Assembly (NCBI GenBank): GCA_003427395.1
Contig: BFEA01000880.1
Span: 53,327 to 88,703, forward strand
DNA from: Chara braunii
Taxonomy: Eukaryota > Streptophyta > Charophyceae > Charales > Characeae
Reading direction: 5' to 3'
DNA length: 35,377 bases
Shown: piece after piece, positions 1 to 8,532 of the stretch
Layout of the letters: every line of letters starts with the position of its first letter
How positions within the stretch are numbered: the stretch's first letter is position 1
Position numbers and translations under genes: made by a program
The notes under the pieces: model-generated
Database searches by the model: none
Seen by the model: the letters and a program-made list of their open reading frames with translations, nothing else
Told to the model about the DNA's origin: nothing

Positions 1-240
1 CCTTGTTCTATAATTCGGTCCACTTCATATCCACCATCCATATCTGGCGGTATCATAGATGGTCTATGGGGGAATTCATCCCCTTCTACATAAGGTACCA
101 ACTTAGACGCATGAAAAACAGAATAGGTTCTGAGATGAGGGGGTATATCAATCCTGTAAGACGGTCCCTTTGCATCTCCCATCACTTTAAGAACTTCCCA
201 AGGTCCAAAATAGACAGGCAGGAGTCTGAGAGACATTTCC
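1..240 (-). pseudogene. Integrase C-terminal GPY module and start of chromodomain (element 1)
   Basis: Minus-strand translation reads through LPVYFGPWEVLKVMGDAKGP, then a PSYRIDIPPHLR stretch and FHASKLVPYVEGDEFP. This is the GPY/F module that ends chromovirus integrases. It is followed by PPDMDGGYEVDRIIEQ, which matches the first strand of a chromodomain (YEVxxIL type). The window cuts the domain at position 1. Chromodomains of this type are known to steer integration to modified histones. The frame is offset from the preceding integrase segment by an indel near 236-240. Only the first part of the chromodomain is visible, so whether its aromatic cage is intact cannot be judged. Confidence 0.85.
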
Positions 241-1019
241 TTCTAATGAAAACTCTTTAGACTTGACCCAGACCAAATCACCTTCTTTGGACGTTGATGG
301 TCTCCGATGCTTATTAGCTTGTTCGATCATCCGGTCTAAGCTTTCTTTAAGTTCTCCTTTACCTTTTTAATGTCTTCTTGAAACAATACTGCGTATTCGC
401 GGGTCCCTGGAGGTAACCTAAGAAACTGGTCCCTCGTCAATACATCAATGGGACGCTTAGGTTTCCACCCTTTATGCAGTGCGTTAGGTGTTCGTCCTGT
501 AGAGGTATGGACACTACTATTATATGCACTTGCTATCTTAGGTAAGTTCTCATCCCAATCTATTTGATCGGGTCTTACATACATGCGCAGAAGTTGTTGG
601 CACAAACGGTTCATTTGTTCACTCTGCCCATTCGTTTCAGGGTGTCTACCTGACGACATGGTTAGACGTGTCCCGTATGCTTCCATCAGCTTTTGCCATG
701 GCATACTTGTGAACCTGGTATCTCGATCAGATACAATGGATAAAGGGAAACCATACTCAGTCACCCATCGCATCTGAAACTTTGAGATCACAAGTTCCGT
801 TCTGGCTTTTTCGAGTAAGGGAATGAACATAACATATTTAGAGAAACGATCCACAATTACCATTACCTGACTATTGCCATTCCGACTTTTGGTGAGACTC
901 ATGAAATCCATGGAGATAGACTCACTTGGTTCGCTTGGAATTGGTAAACGGTCTGAGAAGACCAAGTGGATTCTCATGTGAGGGTTTGTTTCTCTGACAC
1001 ACAAGACGAGTACGAACAT
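241..1019 (-). pseudogene. Integrase catalytic core (element 1)
   Basis: This rve-type DDE core has all three acidic residues in place: Asp in SMDFM, Asp in IVSDRDTRF, and Glu in the NGQSEQMNR block. The typical linker YNSSVHTSTGRTPNAL follows. The open stretch stops at 336, but the natural continuation (KESLDRMIEQANKHRRP, then GDLVWVKSKEF) is in another frame. A small indel at about 350-362, plus the one near 238, therefore breaks the protein. The core would insert element cDNA into chromatin. It overlaps the HHCC segment upstream (922-1386) through a further frame change. Confidence 0.85.
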
Positions 1020-1386
1020 AAGTTAGTACATCCTCTTTCAATCCCTTCCATTCAAAGCGTTCTCTAACTTCAGGGTAGGTTTTCTTGAAACCAAAATGAC
1101 CNTCGGCGTCGTGACATTCCCCAATAATTAGACTTTTGATTTCTTCCTGGTGAGGAATACACAATCGTTGTTCAGTTTGGTCTAACAAGAAAAGCAAACC
1201 ATCAATTATCTTATAATTGGGAAGTAGACTCGGGTCTTTCGCAATGACATCCATGATAGGTTTCCATATAGGATCATTAACATAGCCTTGACGAATTCTA
1301 TCTTTCAGATCACTCCCAACATCTAGGTAAGAGACAATGGCACCAAAGAAATCACATCTCCTAGACAATGCATGCAACAACCACAT
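922..1386 (-). pseudogene. RNase H end and HHCC zinc-binding integrase N-terminus (element 1)
   Basis: The segment begins in the HALSRRCDFFGAIVSYL block that links RNase H to integrase. It continues through the spacer LCIPHQEEIKSLIIGECHDA to the HHCC domain, GHFGFKKTY...RTRLVCQRNKP, and ends in PLGLLRPF. The two histidines are present in ECHDA.GHFG. The first cysteine of the usual CxxC pair is Arg here (RTRLVC), so the zinc site is probably lost. One N (near 1103) falls in the motif. The frame differs from both neighbours. Confidence 0.82.
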
Positions 1387-1424
1387 TAGACTTACCTTTG
1401 ATAGTGTTTAACTCAAAATCAAAA

Positions 1425-1482
1425 GTATCAATGAATGCAGACCATCGTACTAAGTATCAATGAATGCAGACCATCGTACTAA
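1425..1482. repeat. 29-bp tandem duplication inside RNase H/integrase linker
   Basis: The unit starting GTATCAATGAATGCAGACCA occurs twice back to back, at 1425-1453 and 1454-1482, with no differences seen. Because 29 is not a multiple of three it shifts the pol frame. Downstream of RWSAFIDT the open frame meets a stop. The exact identity suggests a recent slippage or repair duplication, or an assembly artefact. Confidence 0.9.
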
Positions 1483-2025
1483 CTTATCAGAGAGCCTAGG
1501 CTGTGTCTTTATCCACTTCACGGTAGAGTGGTCTGAGTACACAGTGAAGTGTCTCCCTAATAGATAGTGTTTCCAGGTGTCTAAGGCACAGACTAGCGCA
1601 TACAATTCCCTTTCGTAGGTAGAATTGACAACCTTTTCAGATGGCAATCGTGCAGACATAAACTCAATCGGTCTGTAGCTATTGTCGTCGTTCTGTTGAA
1701 GAACTGCGCCAATCCCGTATTGACTTGCATCAGTGGTGACAATAAACGGAAGAGATGGATCAACAATTTTCAAAACAGGGAAGTGAGTCAGAGCGTACTT
1801 TACCTTTTTGAACGAGGACTCACAATCCTTGTCCCACAACCAGATCGTTCCTTTCTTTAACAATCTTCTCATTGGTGCAGCGATCAATGAGAAGTTTCTG
1901 ACAAACTTCCTATAGTAGCTTGCCAAGCCAAGAAAAGATCGTAACTCAGTTACAGACTTAGGTTGTCGCCAGTCTCTAATTTCTGATATTTTCTTTTCTT
2001 CAGGCCTGAGACCATCTTCGTTCAC
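1450..2025 (-). pseudogene. RT connection and RNase H domain (element 1)
   Basis: The protein runs from NEDGLRPEEKKISEIRDW (end of RT thumb) through SFLGLASYYRKFVRNFS to the RT RNase H2-type domain. It contains VTTDASQYGIGAVLQQ with the first catalytic Asp, STYERELYALVCALDTWKHY with the Glu, and FTVYSDHSTVKWI with a further Asp. This domain degrades the RNA template during reverse transcription. The upstream RT palm is in a different frame, and roughly 15 residues normally present before KYLGHIVNEDG are missing. The downstream end is disrupted by the 29-bp duplication. Confidence 0.88.
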
Positions 2026-2349
2026 TATATGTCCTAAGTATTTTGAAGTTGCCTTCTCGCAATTTACTCAAAATCAGACGAAGATGCTTCTCGTGTTCTT
2101 CTAGTGTTTTACTATATACAAGAATGTCATCCCGATAGACAATGATGAACTGATCCAACCATTGACGAAATAACTCGTCCATTGACCTTTGAAATGTAGC
2201 AGGAGCATTAGTCAATCCGAAGGGCATTACCATAAACTCGTAATGGTCATACCTGGTCCGGAAAGCAGTCTTGTGTTGTTCCGCGGGCTCCACCTCGATC
2301 TGATGGTACCCAGACTTCAGATTAATTTTACTGAAGTACTTGCATCCCT
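2000..2349 (-). pseudogene. Reverse transcriptase palm (element 1), with nonsense and motif-A mutation
   Basis: The segment carries RT motifs A to C: KINLKSGYHQIEV, FRTRYDHYEFMVMPFGLTNA, and IIVYRDDILVYSK (a YxDD motif C with Arg at x). Ty3 RTs normally have KIDLKSGY. Here the motif-A catalytic Asp is Asn, a G-to-A change. It is joined in frame to the protease-RT segment across one in-frame TAG at about 2347-2349, where CAG (Gln of QGCKYF) would be expected, a C-to-T change. Both substitutions by themselves would inactivate the enzyme. After SKLREGNFK the frame shifts. Confidence 0.88.
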
Positions 2350-3496
2350 ATAGTTGGTCAAGTAAATCATCGATGCGAGGGAGTGGTTCGACATTCTTGA
2401 CAGCGACGGCATTCAACCCTCGATAGTCAATACATAGACGTAATTCACCTTCCTTTTTGGGCACGAACAAAACAGGTGTTCCATAAGGAGATGAACTAGG
2501 GCGAATCCCTCCGTTGTCAGTAAGGTCCTGCAGTTGCTTCTTTAACTCCTCAAGTTCCCTCGAAGACATTCGATAGATAGGGCCCTTGGGAATTTTACTA
2601 CCCGGAATAATCTCAATGGTGTGCTTTATAGCACGTTCCGTAATTCCGGTGGGTTCATTCTGCAGATCCTTATATTCGGAGAGAAGACTTTCAATCGTCG
2701 GAGGACAGGAAGAAGAAGACGCACCGGCTTTCTTTACCAGCACCAACATAACTTCCTGTTCCAACTTTTTCTTTGAAACCATTGAACGAAAAGCTGGATA
2801 ACTCATACAGCAAAAGGATAGACTTGAGTCAGAGCCAGACTTGTGATATAATTTAATTGGTTTCATTTCTGATTGCGCATCTTTGAGTTGCACAATCTTG
2901 TTTTTGAAATCAATGTCCGGGTTGGTTTCTTCGTGCCAATCCATACCCAGAATGATATCAAAAGGTAAATTTTTTTCTATGAGGAAGGATAATTCATGCA
3001 CAATATTTTTTCCTTCCTTCGTTGGGAACTGACACTTAATACGATCAACAAACCGAGAGACAGTGATCGTACTCTTGTCTGCTAATACAGACGTTATAGG
3101 TCGAGACAAGTTTTTTACCTTCATGCCGAGATGCAACTTACGGATTGCCTTCTCGGAGATGTAGGATCTCGTTGATCCTGGGTCTAGCATCGCACCAACT
3201 CGTGTTCGTGCGATCTCAACATCTGCAAACAACAACTCACCCTTAGTCTTCGCCTTTCGAGCCCATGAGTCACGTAATGCTAGCAATTCGTTACCTAACT
3301 CATCAAAGGAGTCATCCAAAGAGACAGAACATAAGACAATATCAGGGCGATCTGGATGATGGGCTAAGGAAGAATCATCCTCTGCCAATTGAGAAGAAGG
3401 GTAGAAAGGGGTCGTAGGCGCCTTACCTGTCTGTTCGTTCTTACCCTTAATCTCAGTAGGAGCAGATGCTACTCCTACTGGCAATTCGCTTTTGGG
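2348..3496 (-). pseudogene. Pol N-terminus: aspartic protease and RT fingers (element 1)
   Basis: From the -1 frameshift site (3490-3496) pol enters [19 protein letters not shown] retroviral-type aspartic protease follows, with [14 protein letters not shown] (active-site D-P-G) and the second conserved block [20 protein letters not shown]. The RT finger region comes next: [57 protein letters not shown]. The open reading ends at a TAG around 2348. The protease would cut Gag-Pol in the particle. The open frame also extends upstream of the frameshift site to 3580, overlapping the Gag zinc knuckle in the other frame, which is the expected overlap for frameshifted expression. Confidence 0.88.
3454..3496 (-). 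promoter_or_regulatory. Candidate -1 ribosomal frameshift signal at gag-pol junction (element 1)
   Basis: On the minus strand the heptamer C CCA AAA (3496-3490) is in exact X XXY YYZ phase with the gag frame. A 9-nt spacer (3489-3481) precedes a perfect 9-bp hairpin: CAGTAGGAG (3480-3472), a 9-nt loop, and CTCCTACTG (3462-3454). The gag stop TAG (3477-3475) lies in the 5' arm. The -1 frame reads directly into [11 protein letters not shown] and then the protease. Element 2 has the same geometry. This is a sequence-based prediction. CCCAAAA is a weaker slippery class than AAAAAAC, so efficiency is unknown. Confidence 0.72.
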
Positions 3497-3903
3497 TTCC
3501 GGATCTGAGGACAGTAGGCGATCACATGTCCCGCTGTGTCGCACTTGAGACATTGCGCATTGTCCATGCGCTCCTGCCAAGTCTTTCTAGTCATACCCAT
3601 TTCGACCCATAGCTTCCCATCAGCAACGCCATGGTGTCATGGAAATGCTCTTTGTTTCTTCCCTCCTGTCCTGGGTGGTCCTCCCTTATTGGCCACAACA
3701 ACAGTGACTTCCCCCTTCCCGGAGTCACTGTTTTTATCATTCTCCTCGTTCGGCCACTTTTTCACTGTGTCGTCATCAAAGACGACAAGGGTGTGGTCCT
3801 GGCGCTTCTGTGGCCAGAGAACTCGTTTCCCATTGTACTGTCTTCCTCCTCCTCCTCCAGACTTGACTAACGCTGCATAGGAATTCTTGACTTCAGAAGT
3901 CAT
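3475..3903 (-). pseudogene. Gag C-terminus with zinc knuckle (element 1)
   Basis: A stretch at 3637-3903 reads SEVKNSYAALVKSGGGGGRQ and then a basic/acidic tail. After a frame change comes the nucleocapsid knuckle [14 protein letters not shown] (3521-3552), a canonical CX2CX4HX4C that packages element RNA. The gag frame ends shortly after in ANCQ-stop at 3475-3477, inside the frameshift hairpin. The frame break between 3637 and about 3600 shows decay. The polyglycine run sits just before the basic region. Confidence 0.8.
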
Positions 3904-5345
3904 TTGTTCCCTTTACAAAGGTCACGAAATTGCCTATAGTTGTACTTACCGGACTTCGCTTCGGTGACTAAATGTCCCCGGATGGCCTCAGGCAATGCGC
4001 GGGAATAAATGTACAACACTTGGCTGTCCTGCAAGTTCAATCCAGGAACCTGCAACAATCAGTCAACTTCTCGGGACAAAGCCTCAACTGACGTCCAATG
4101 CTTTTGACCAATTGACGTCAACTGGTCAAAGGCCTTGTCGGCCGTCGTCTTGTCGAGGAAACGGTCCNTGGTTTTCNCCAAGAANTGTTTCAGNGTCANT
4201 GNCTTTGCCCACTCACCGATATCTTCGAAACCCGCCGCATTGGCCTCGGCCAACACCCATTGCTTGGCCTCACCACCCATGCAAGAAGTGGTGAACGCGA
4301 CTTGGGACTCCGGCTCGACCGGTGCGGTACTCACATACGTCTGGATTTCTGCAATCCACAGCAACAGACTTTCTTCTTTCTTATTGCAAAACGTAAATGG
4401 CAACTTCATCTTCACCTTTTCTTTCTTCTTCGGTTTTTCCGGTTCAGCGCTTGTCTTTTTTGCAGTTTCTTTAGGAGTAAACTTAGAAGAATGAGAAGAG
4501 TGAGGAGTAGATGGTTGACTTGATCCATTTCCATTTGTTTTTATCACGGGACCAGCAGACTTTATTGTGTCCCCCATCAACTTCTTTACTTCTTTCTTCT
4601 CCTTGTTCTCTTCTTGTTCTTCTTCTCCCTGAATTTGATTCTTACCTTTCACAATATTAGCAATTGTTCTCAATCCAACAGCGATTTCATCCAACTGATT
4701 TTGGTGTCTATCAATCTTCTCTTCTAGAAAGGTAAGATATGTCACAATATGAGCCAACGTTTGTAACATGTCAGTCTGTTCACCGACTTCTGTTCCTATT
4801 ACTTGCCTGATCTCTTTAACTCTTTGTCCTCTTCGTTGTTCCTGTTCTCTTCTTCGAGATACTTCTTCTTTCTTTCTTTCTTCCGCAGCCAAGGCCTCTC
4901 TTAGCTGCTGGATATTAGAATCAATCGATTCTTCACTTACTTCTGTTTTTACTTCCCCCTTGCGAGTGGCTTCCATGATCTCTTCCAGTTGCTTTAAAGC
5001 AAACTGGTCTAGAGCCTGTCGCCCCTGAGCAATCAGTTTGGAGGCCTCTGTACCGGCTGCCACAACCTCCACAGCCGTGATAGACTTCTTCAGGCGGTCT
5101 TCAACCCCCTGAAGATCGAAATTATCACGGATGTGTTGCTCGGCATCTGGTCCAGACAGCTGTACCTCCACCAGGAACTGATTCCACAAGGCTAACAGTT
5201 CCTCTCTCTTTCTGTCAGCCTGTCCCCTTGTCCTGAGTTCAGACGGTCCTTCCCCAACGGAAAGTGCGATCGGAAAAGAAAACAGGAAAGTAGTCAGGAA
5301 TCTCGTCAAGATAGACTGTTGCAGACATTTCCAGAAGTAAGACAT
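3904..5345 (-). pseudogene. Gag N-terminal and capsid region (element 1)
   Basis: An open frame of about 428 codons starts at 5345. After a hydrophobic N-terminal stretch of uncertain status there is a long charged, helix-prone region (EERKKEEVSRRREQEQRRG, then VTYLTFLEEKIDRHQNQLDE), probably coiled coil. A Lys/Ser-rich linker leads to the retrotransposon gag capsid signature LLLWIAEIQTYV, GGEAKQWVLAEA and AFDQLTSIGQ. Several Ns near 4169-4202 obscure part of it. The frame stops at 4059 (ALSREVD) and the capsid continues in another frame (VPGLNLQDSQVLYIYSRALP). Gag would form the cytoplasmic particle. Confidence 0.78.
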
Positions 5346-6391
5346 TTTGAGAGAACAGAAACACGGAAATTCGTTGGCCAGATTATTTATCGCAAAATAA
5401 ACAATAATTCACGGTCACCTGAATCAGCACGCTGTTCTACCCCAAAAGACAATAATTTCACGGTCACCTATCCGACACTATCTGAGTCAAAAGAATAATA
5501 ATAAGGAACAGAAGATTTCTAATTCTATTTGCTGTTCTGTTTTCAATGTGATGACATCCTACTCTATCTCAGGTACCACAACTCCAGGCCAGCATGATCA
5601 TCAACAACACAAGTGAGTACACAGGTACACAACACAGCCAGACAACAGGTAAGTCCGCCAACAAAAATCAATCAATAGTTAGCGTTTTTCCCTTCTTGCT
5701 GTTTCGTCCTTCTTTGTCCTGTGTGACCAGCACACAATCTGACGTTCGGCACCACAGCCACGTCAGTCTTCTTGCTGTGCCGCTTCAGTCATCAGAATGT
5801 TGTCCTCACTTAGGCACGATCGTGCCTGCCACATGTCACACCTGGCCTGCCAACTCAGCAACTCGATGAGTATGCCAGGTCAGCAGGTCAATCAATATCA
5901 TCAATGGGGTGCACGTCAGCAATGTATGCTGAAATCGAAATACCAGCCTGCCCCGAAGTCGAAGTTCCAACCTGCCACGTGTATCCCCTGGAGTGCCAAC
6001 ACAGCAGCACTTCTGTCTACCACGTCAGCATCGTAATCCAGTCAACATCATCGAGGGGGTACACGTCAGGAGCGGTACCAACACGCCACGTAAGCCGGGT
6101 AACTGAATATGACACTGCCACGTCAGTCTCTTATCTCACCGAATGGTGAGTCAGCAATGCCACATCGTCAATCTGCTAAGATCCACCGGCCACGTCAGCG
6201 ATACTGCATACTCCAAATATCAATGCCACGTGGATGCCACGTCAGCATATGACATGCGCTATCATCAATGCCACGTCAATGCCACGTCAATGCCACGTCA
6301 GAATCTGACGTGCGCTCTCTTGTCCACGTCAGCCACTTCAATGTAGATGCCACCAATTGTCGTTGTCGTCTCTGTCACACTATCGGAAGAT
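5346..6391 (-). other. Long untranslated leader of element 1
   Basis: About 1 kb separates the primer binding site from gag. No coding similarity is recognisable in any frame. The distal two-thirds is studded with CCACGTCA-type motifs (separate entry). Such a leader would contain packaging signals in a living element. It is long for a Ty3 element and its composition differs from the coding part. Confidence 0.6.
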
Positions 6392-6852
6392 CTGNTCNGA
6401 TACCAAATTGCAATGAGCCCAGACGTGATGATACTCATCAACATTACCAGTCCATATGATTATCGATCTGCTGATGAATGACAAACAATCGCAAATGTGT
6501 GTGATGATAGAATGAGGTGAGAATCATACACAGACGAAGGAGGAGAGAGGGAGAATAGACAAAGGAGAGAGAAGAAGACAACAGCCCACTTCTACTTCGG
6601 GTTCCTCCTCCTCCTTGCCACCTCATCAATCAATAGACTGAATACAATGTCTGAAGTTCTTCCTCAAGGTGCCACGTGGCATGTCAATCTGTCTACATCA
6701 GCAAATGGAGAGTATCGTCATCAACCAGGTACGTATCCTCGATAACCACAGTCTTGATCCCCTTCCGAAGTGACGAAGAATCAGAACAGCCTCATCAATC
6801 TCGCAGCCCGCCACGTCATCAATCATATACAGGTGGCAGCGGCCACGTCAGC
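5739..6852. repeat. Dispersed CCACGTCA motif array in leader and LTR of element 1
   Basis: The core CCACGTCA(G) or close variants recur at about 5758, 5911, 5975, 6020, 6061, 6085, 6118, 6190, 6225, 6237, 6271, 6282, 6293, 6324, 6671, 6811 and 6843. Almost all are in one orientation. Three copies at 6271-6300 are tandem at an 11-bp period (ATGCCACGTCA). On the element's sense strand the motif is TGACGTGG, an ACGT-core sequence of the type bound by bZIP factors of the TGA, G-box and ER-stress classes. Density falls abruptly outside the leader/LTR. Confidence 0.8.
6392..6405 (-). promoter_or_regulatory. Primer binding site, initiator tRNA-Met type (element 1)
   Basis: On the minus strand the sequence is TGGTATCnGAnCAG, matching the 3' end of initiator tRNA-Met (TGGTATCAGAGC) except for two uncalled bases. 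It lies 3 nt after a candidate LTR end (…TTGCA, then ATT), the normal spacing for plant LTR elements. It would bind the tRNA that primes minus-strand DNA synthesis. Confidence 0.8.
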
Positions 6853-7200
6853 AACGGCGCGTGGCAGCTGCCACATTAGCATGCCCAGAAGACCATCGCC
6901 AGCCAGCACCTTGCCAGCCAGCAGCGCCTTGCCGTCCTCCTCTGCCAGCATATAGCCGGCGTCAAGCCAATGTCGCAATGTCGCAGCATAGCAACAACGT
7001 CAAGTCCACGCGTGAAGTCAGCATTCACGCAAGACTGAATGCCCTCCAGCCAGGAAGTCAACTCTTAAATAGCGTGGATGCGGGGTCTGGACCCCGGGTG
7101 CTGAAGTCTTGCACCGTCCAGATCTCGATGTGAAGGAGGGCCCAGATTGGCCAGAAACTGTATTCTTCCCGCCCTGAATGCTGTCTGGGTACCTGCACAC
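6409..7200 (-). repeat. Candidate 5' LTR of element 1
   Basis: The inner border is set by the primer binding site: on the plus strand the LTR would start TGCAATGAGCCC at 6409. A TATA-like box (7064-7072) lies inside. The outer border is not identifiable because the partner LTR is off the window, so the right coordinate is nominal. Several CCACGTCA motifs and a short GC-rich palindrome (CGGGGTC-TG-GACCCCG near 7081-7096, upstream of the TATA box in element sense) lie within it. Confidence 0.5.
7064..7072 (-). promoter_or_regulatory. TATA-like box of element 1 LTR
   Basis: The minus strand reads CTATTTAAG, a good TATA match, about 660 bp upstream of the LTR end and pointing towards gag. A transcription start would be expected about 25-35 bp further left, near 7035. 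The assignment depends on the LTR call. Confidence 0.45.
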
Positions 7201-7419
7201 AACAAGTGAATGTATCCGACCATAGGCCTGGGTGCGGTACCTTTGACTCTACAGTTGACTTTGACTGTTGAATTTCCTTTGTGCTGCGTTCGGTCACACA
7301 GCCTCCTCGACAGACTCAGGCTGGGCATGTCTCGGTCACATAGCCCAGCACAGACAACTGAGTCTGTGTCTTACCAGGGGCAATGTTCTGAGCCCCGGTC
7401 TGCTGCTGAACTGGGTTAC

Positions 7420-7845
7420 TGCACCCTCCCTGAACACCCCATCCAACTCCTATGGACTAACATCCCAGCTCAATTCCACAAGACAGAGAAAACGTGCTTC
7501 GGAATGATCAGAGAGGTAACGCTGTGGTCCATCTGGAAGGAAAGGTGCTGCAGAACCATTGAGGGACTCTCAACTCCAAGAGAGAAGTTATGGACAGAGA
7601 CAAGGACCTTGATTCAGGCAGAGATTCTTTGTAAGTGGCATAAGACGAGACACTCCATGCCAGATGACGAAGAGCAACAGAGAAGAATCAAGGCAAAATT
7701 CACTAAGGTGTGGCTCGCAGGAGGCAAAGTAGCAGAGATAAACGACGCTCGCACACGGTGGAAAGACTGGCTCAACTCAGAAGCAGGGTGGAGAAGGCAG
7801 AGATCCCAGCCAGCAGACGGACAAGATCCATCACAGGCCACGTAA
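7420..7845 (+). pseudogene. LINE ORF2 C-terminal remnant A
   Basis: The 3' part of an open frame ends LWSIWKERCCRTIEG, WTETRTLIQAEILCKWHKTR, FTKVWLAGGKVAEINDARTR and DWLN. This aligns block by block with the C-terminus of the LINE at 22.8-23.8 kb (ALWTIWKRRCQRTIG, VLHNLLETDITAQWQRARR, FQQIVLVKGKIATIEGHK). No RT or endonuclease precedes it, so it is 5'-truncated, as is usual for LINE insertions. The open frame reaches back to 7210, but similarity starts only near 7450. The sequence differs enough from the 23-kb copy to be a separate subfamily. Confidence 0.78.
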
Positions 7846-8383
7846 TACTGAAGGGCAAATTCTGAGATTCATCTTCCATAGCTTCTTTTACCTTTCTTGT
7901 TCTTTATCATTTATCTGACCGGTTCATACAGTGGACCTGAGAGGAAAGGTGGAACTAAGGCAAGCTGGCAGTCAATCCTCCAAGATGCTGGAGTAATCAA
8001 TGCTGGTCAGGGTTCCTTCGGCCAGACGGAAGGAAGCGTGAGTGTGTGTCATGATGTAATGCTTAGTTCAGACTTGCCGGTGGAATAGGAACCGGATTGA
8101 TGCTCCCCAGAATGGAAATGGAGCCAGGGCCGTACGGACCTGTTTTATGAAAAATAAATAAATATAAATAAAAAATCACAGAACAGACTGCGATTTCTGA
8201 GAACCCGTTTTTCAGAGGTAAGCTGAATAGAACATATGCACATTTGTTTTCGGGTTAAGACAGTAGTGTTCGGGGAATCTGCATACATTGCCGGTTGTAT
8301 TGTACTTCCCAAGCATTTTTTCATTAAGTTGAGCGCCCCATTGCAACAACCTTCCTTGCCCAAGGGGACTTTGCATGCATTTC
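7846..8383 (+). other. Probable 3' flank of LINE remnant A, with A-rich stretch
   Basis: No gene is recognisable. An A-rich run at 8146-8178 (GAAAAATAAATAAATATAAA and on) could be a degenerate LINE tail. At 8199-8221 the segment GAACCCGTTTTTCAGAGGTAA nearly matches 32,491-32,511, so part of this stretch belongs to a dispersed repeat. Confidence 0.4.
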
Positions 8384-8532
8384 AAAGGGTGACGGCCTTC
8401 AGATATCACCATGAAACTGACAGGCCCTAGGTAATTCAGGCATTAAAGTTCATCTGTTTCCATCTGGATTCAAACTCACGTCTGCATTGTAAGAGTTTAT
8501 GAATGTACCAACTGAGCTACGCCCGTTGGTGT
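8384..8532 (-). mobile_element. tRNA-derived SINE, minus-strand copy
   Basis: Read on the minus strand the element starts GGGCGTAGCTCAGTTGGTAC, with an RNA polymerase III A box (TAGCTCAGTTGG). It continues to a B box (GAGTTTGAATCC), then ATCCAGATGGAAACAGATGA, a CTGAATTACCTAGGGCC block and the 3' end GGCCGTCACCCTTTGAAA. The plus-strand element at 24,583-24,758 matches throughout, including the non-tRNA body. The anticodon-arm equivalent does not fold like a functional tRNA. No clear A tail or target duplication remains, so this is the older copy. Confidence 0.85.

Larger units (their letters stand above)
1..7200 (-). mobile_element. Ty3/gypsy chromodomain LTR retrotransposon, element 1 (partial, inactive)
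   Basis: Reading right to left, the order is candidate 5' LTR, primer binding site, long leader, gag with a CX2CX4HX4C knuckle, aspartic protease, reverse transcriptase, RNase H, HHCC integrase, GPY module, and the first residues of a chromodomain at the window edge. This domain order is diagnostic for Ty3/gypsy chromoviruses. The 3' LTR lies outside the window, so the right border (about 7.1-7.3 kb) cannot be fixed by LTR comparison. The copy is dead: it has a nonsense codon in RT, a motif-A Asp-to-Asn change, a 29-bp tandem duplication in RNase H and frameshifts in integrase. Element 2 (10.5-18.9 kb) is a diverged relative in the same orientation. Confidence 0.9.

Noticed and set aside
7210-7420. 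N-terminal part of the 211-codon frame at 7210-7845 as part of a host gene
   Set aside because: Similarity to the LINE C-terminus begins only near 7450. The upstream part is incidental open sequence.
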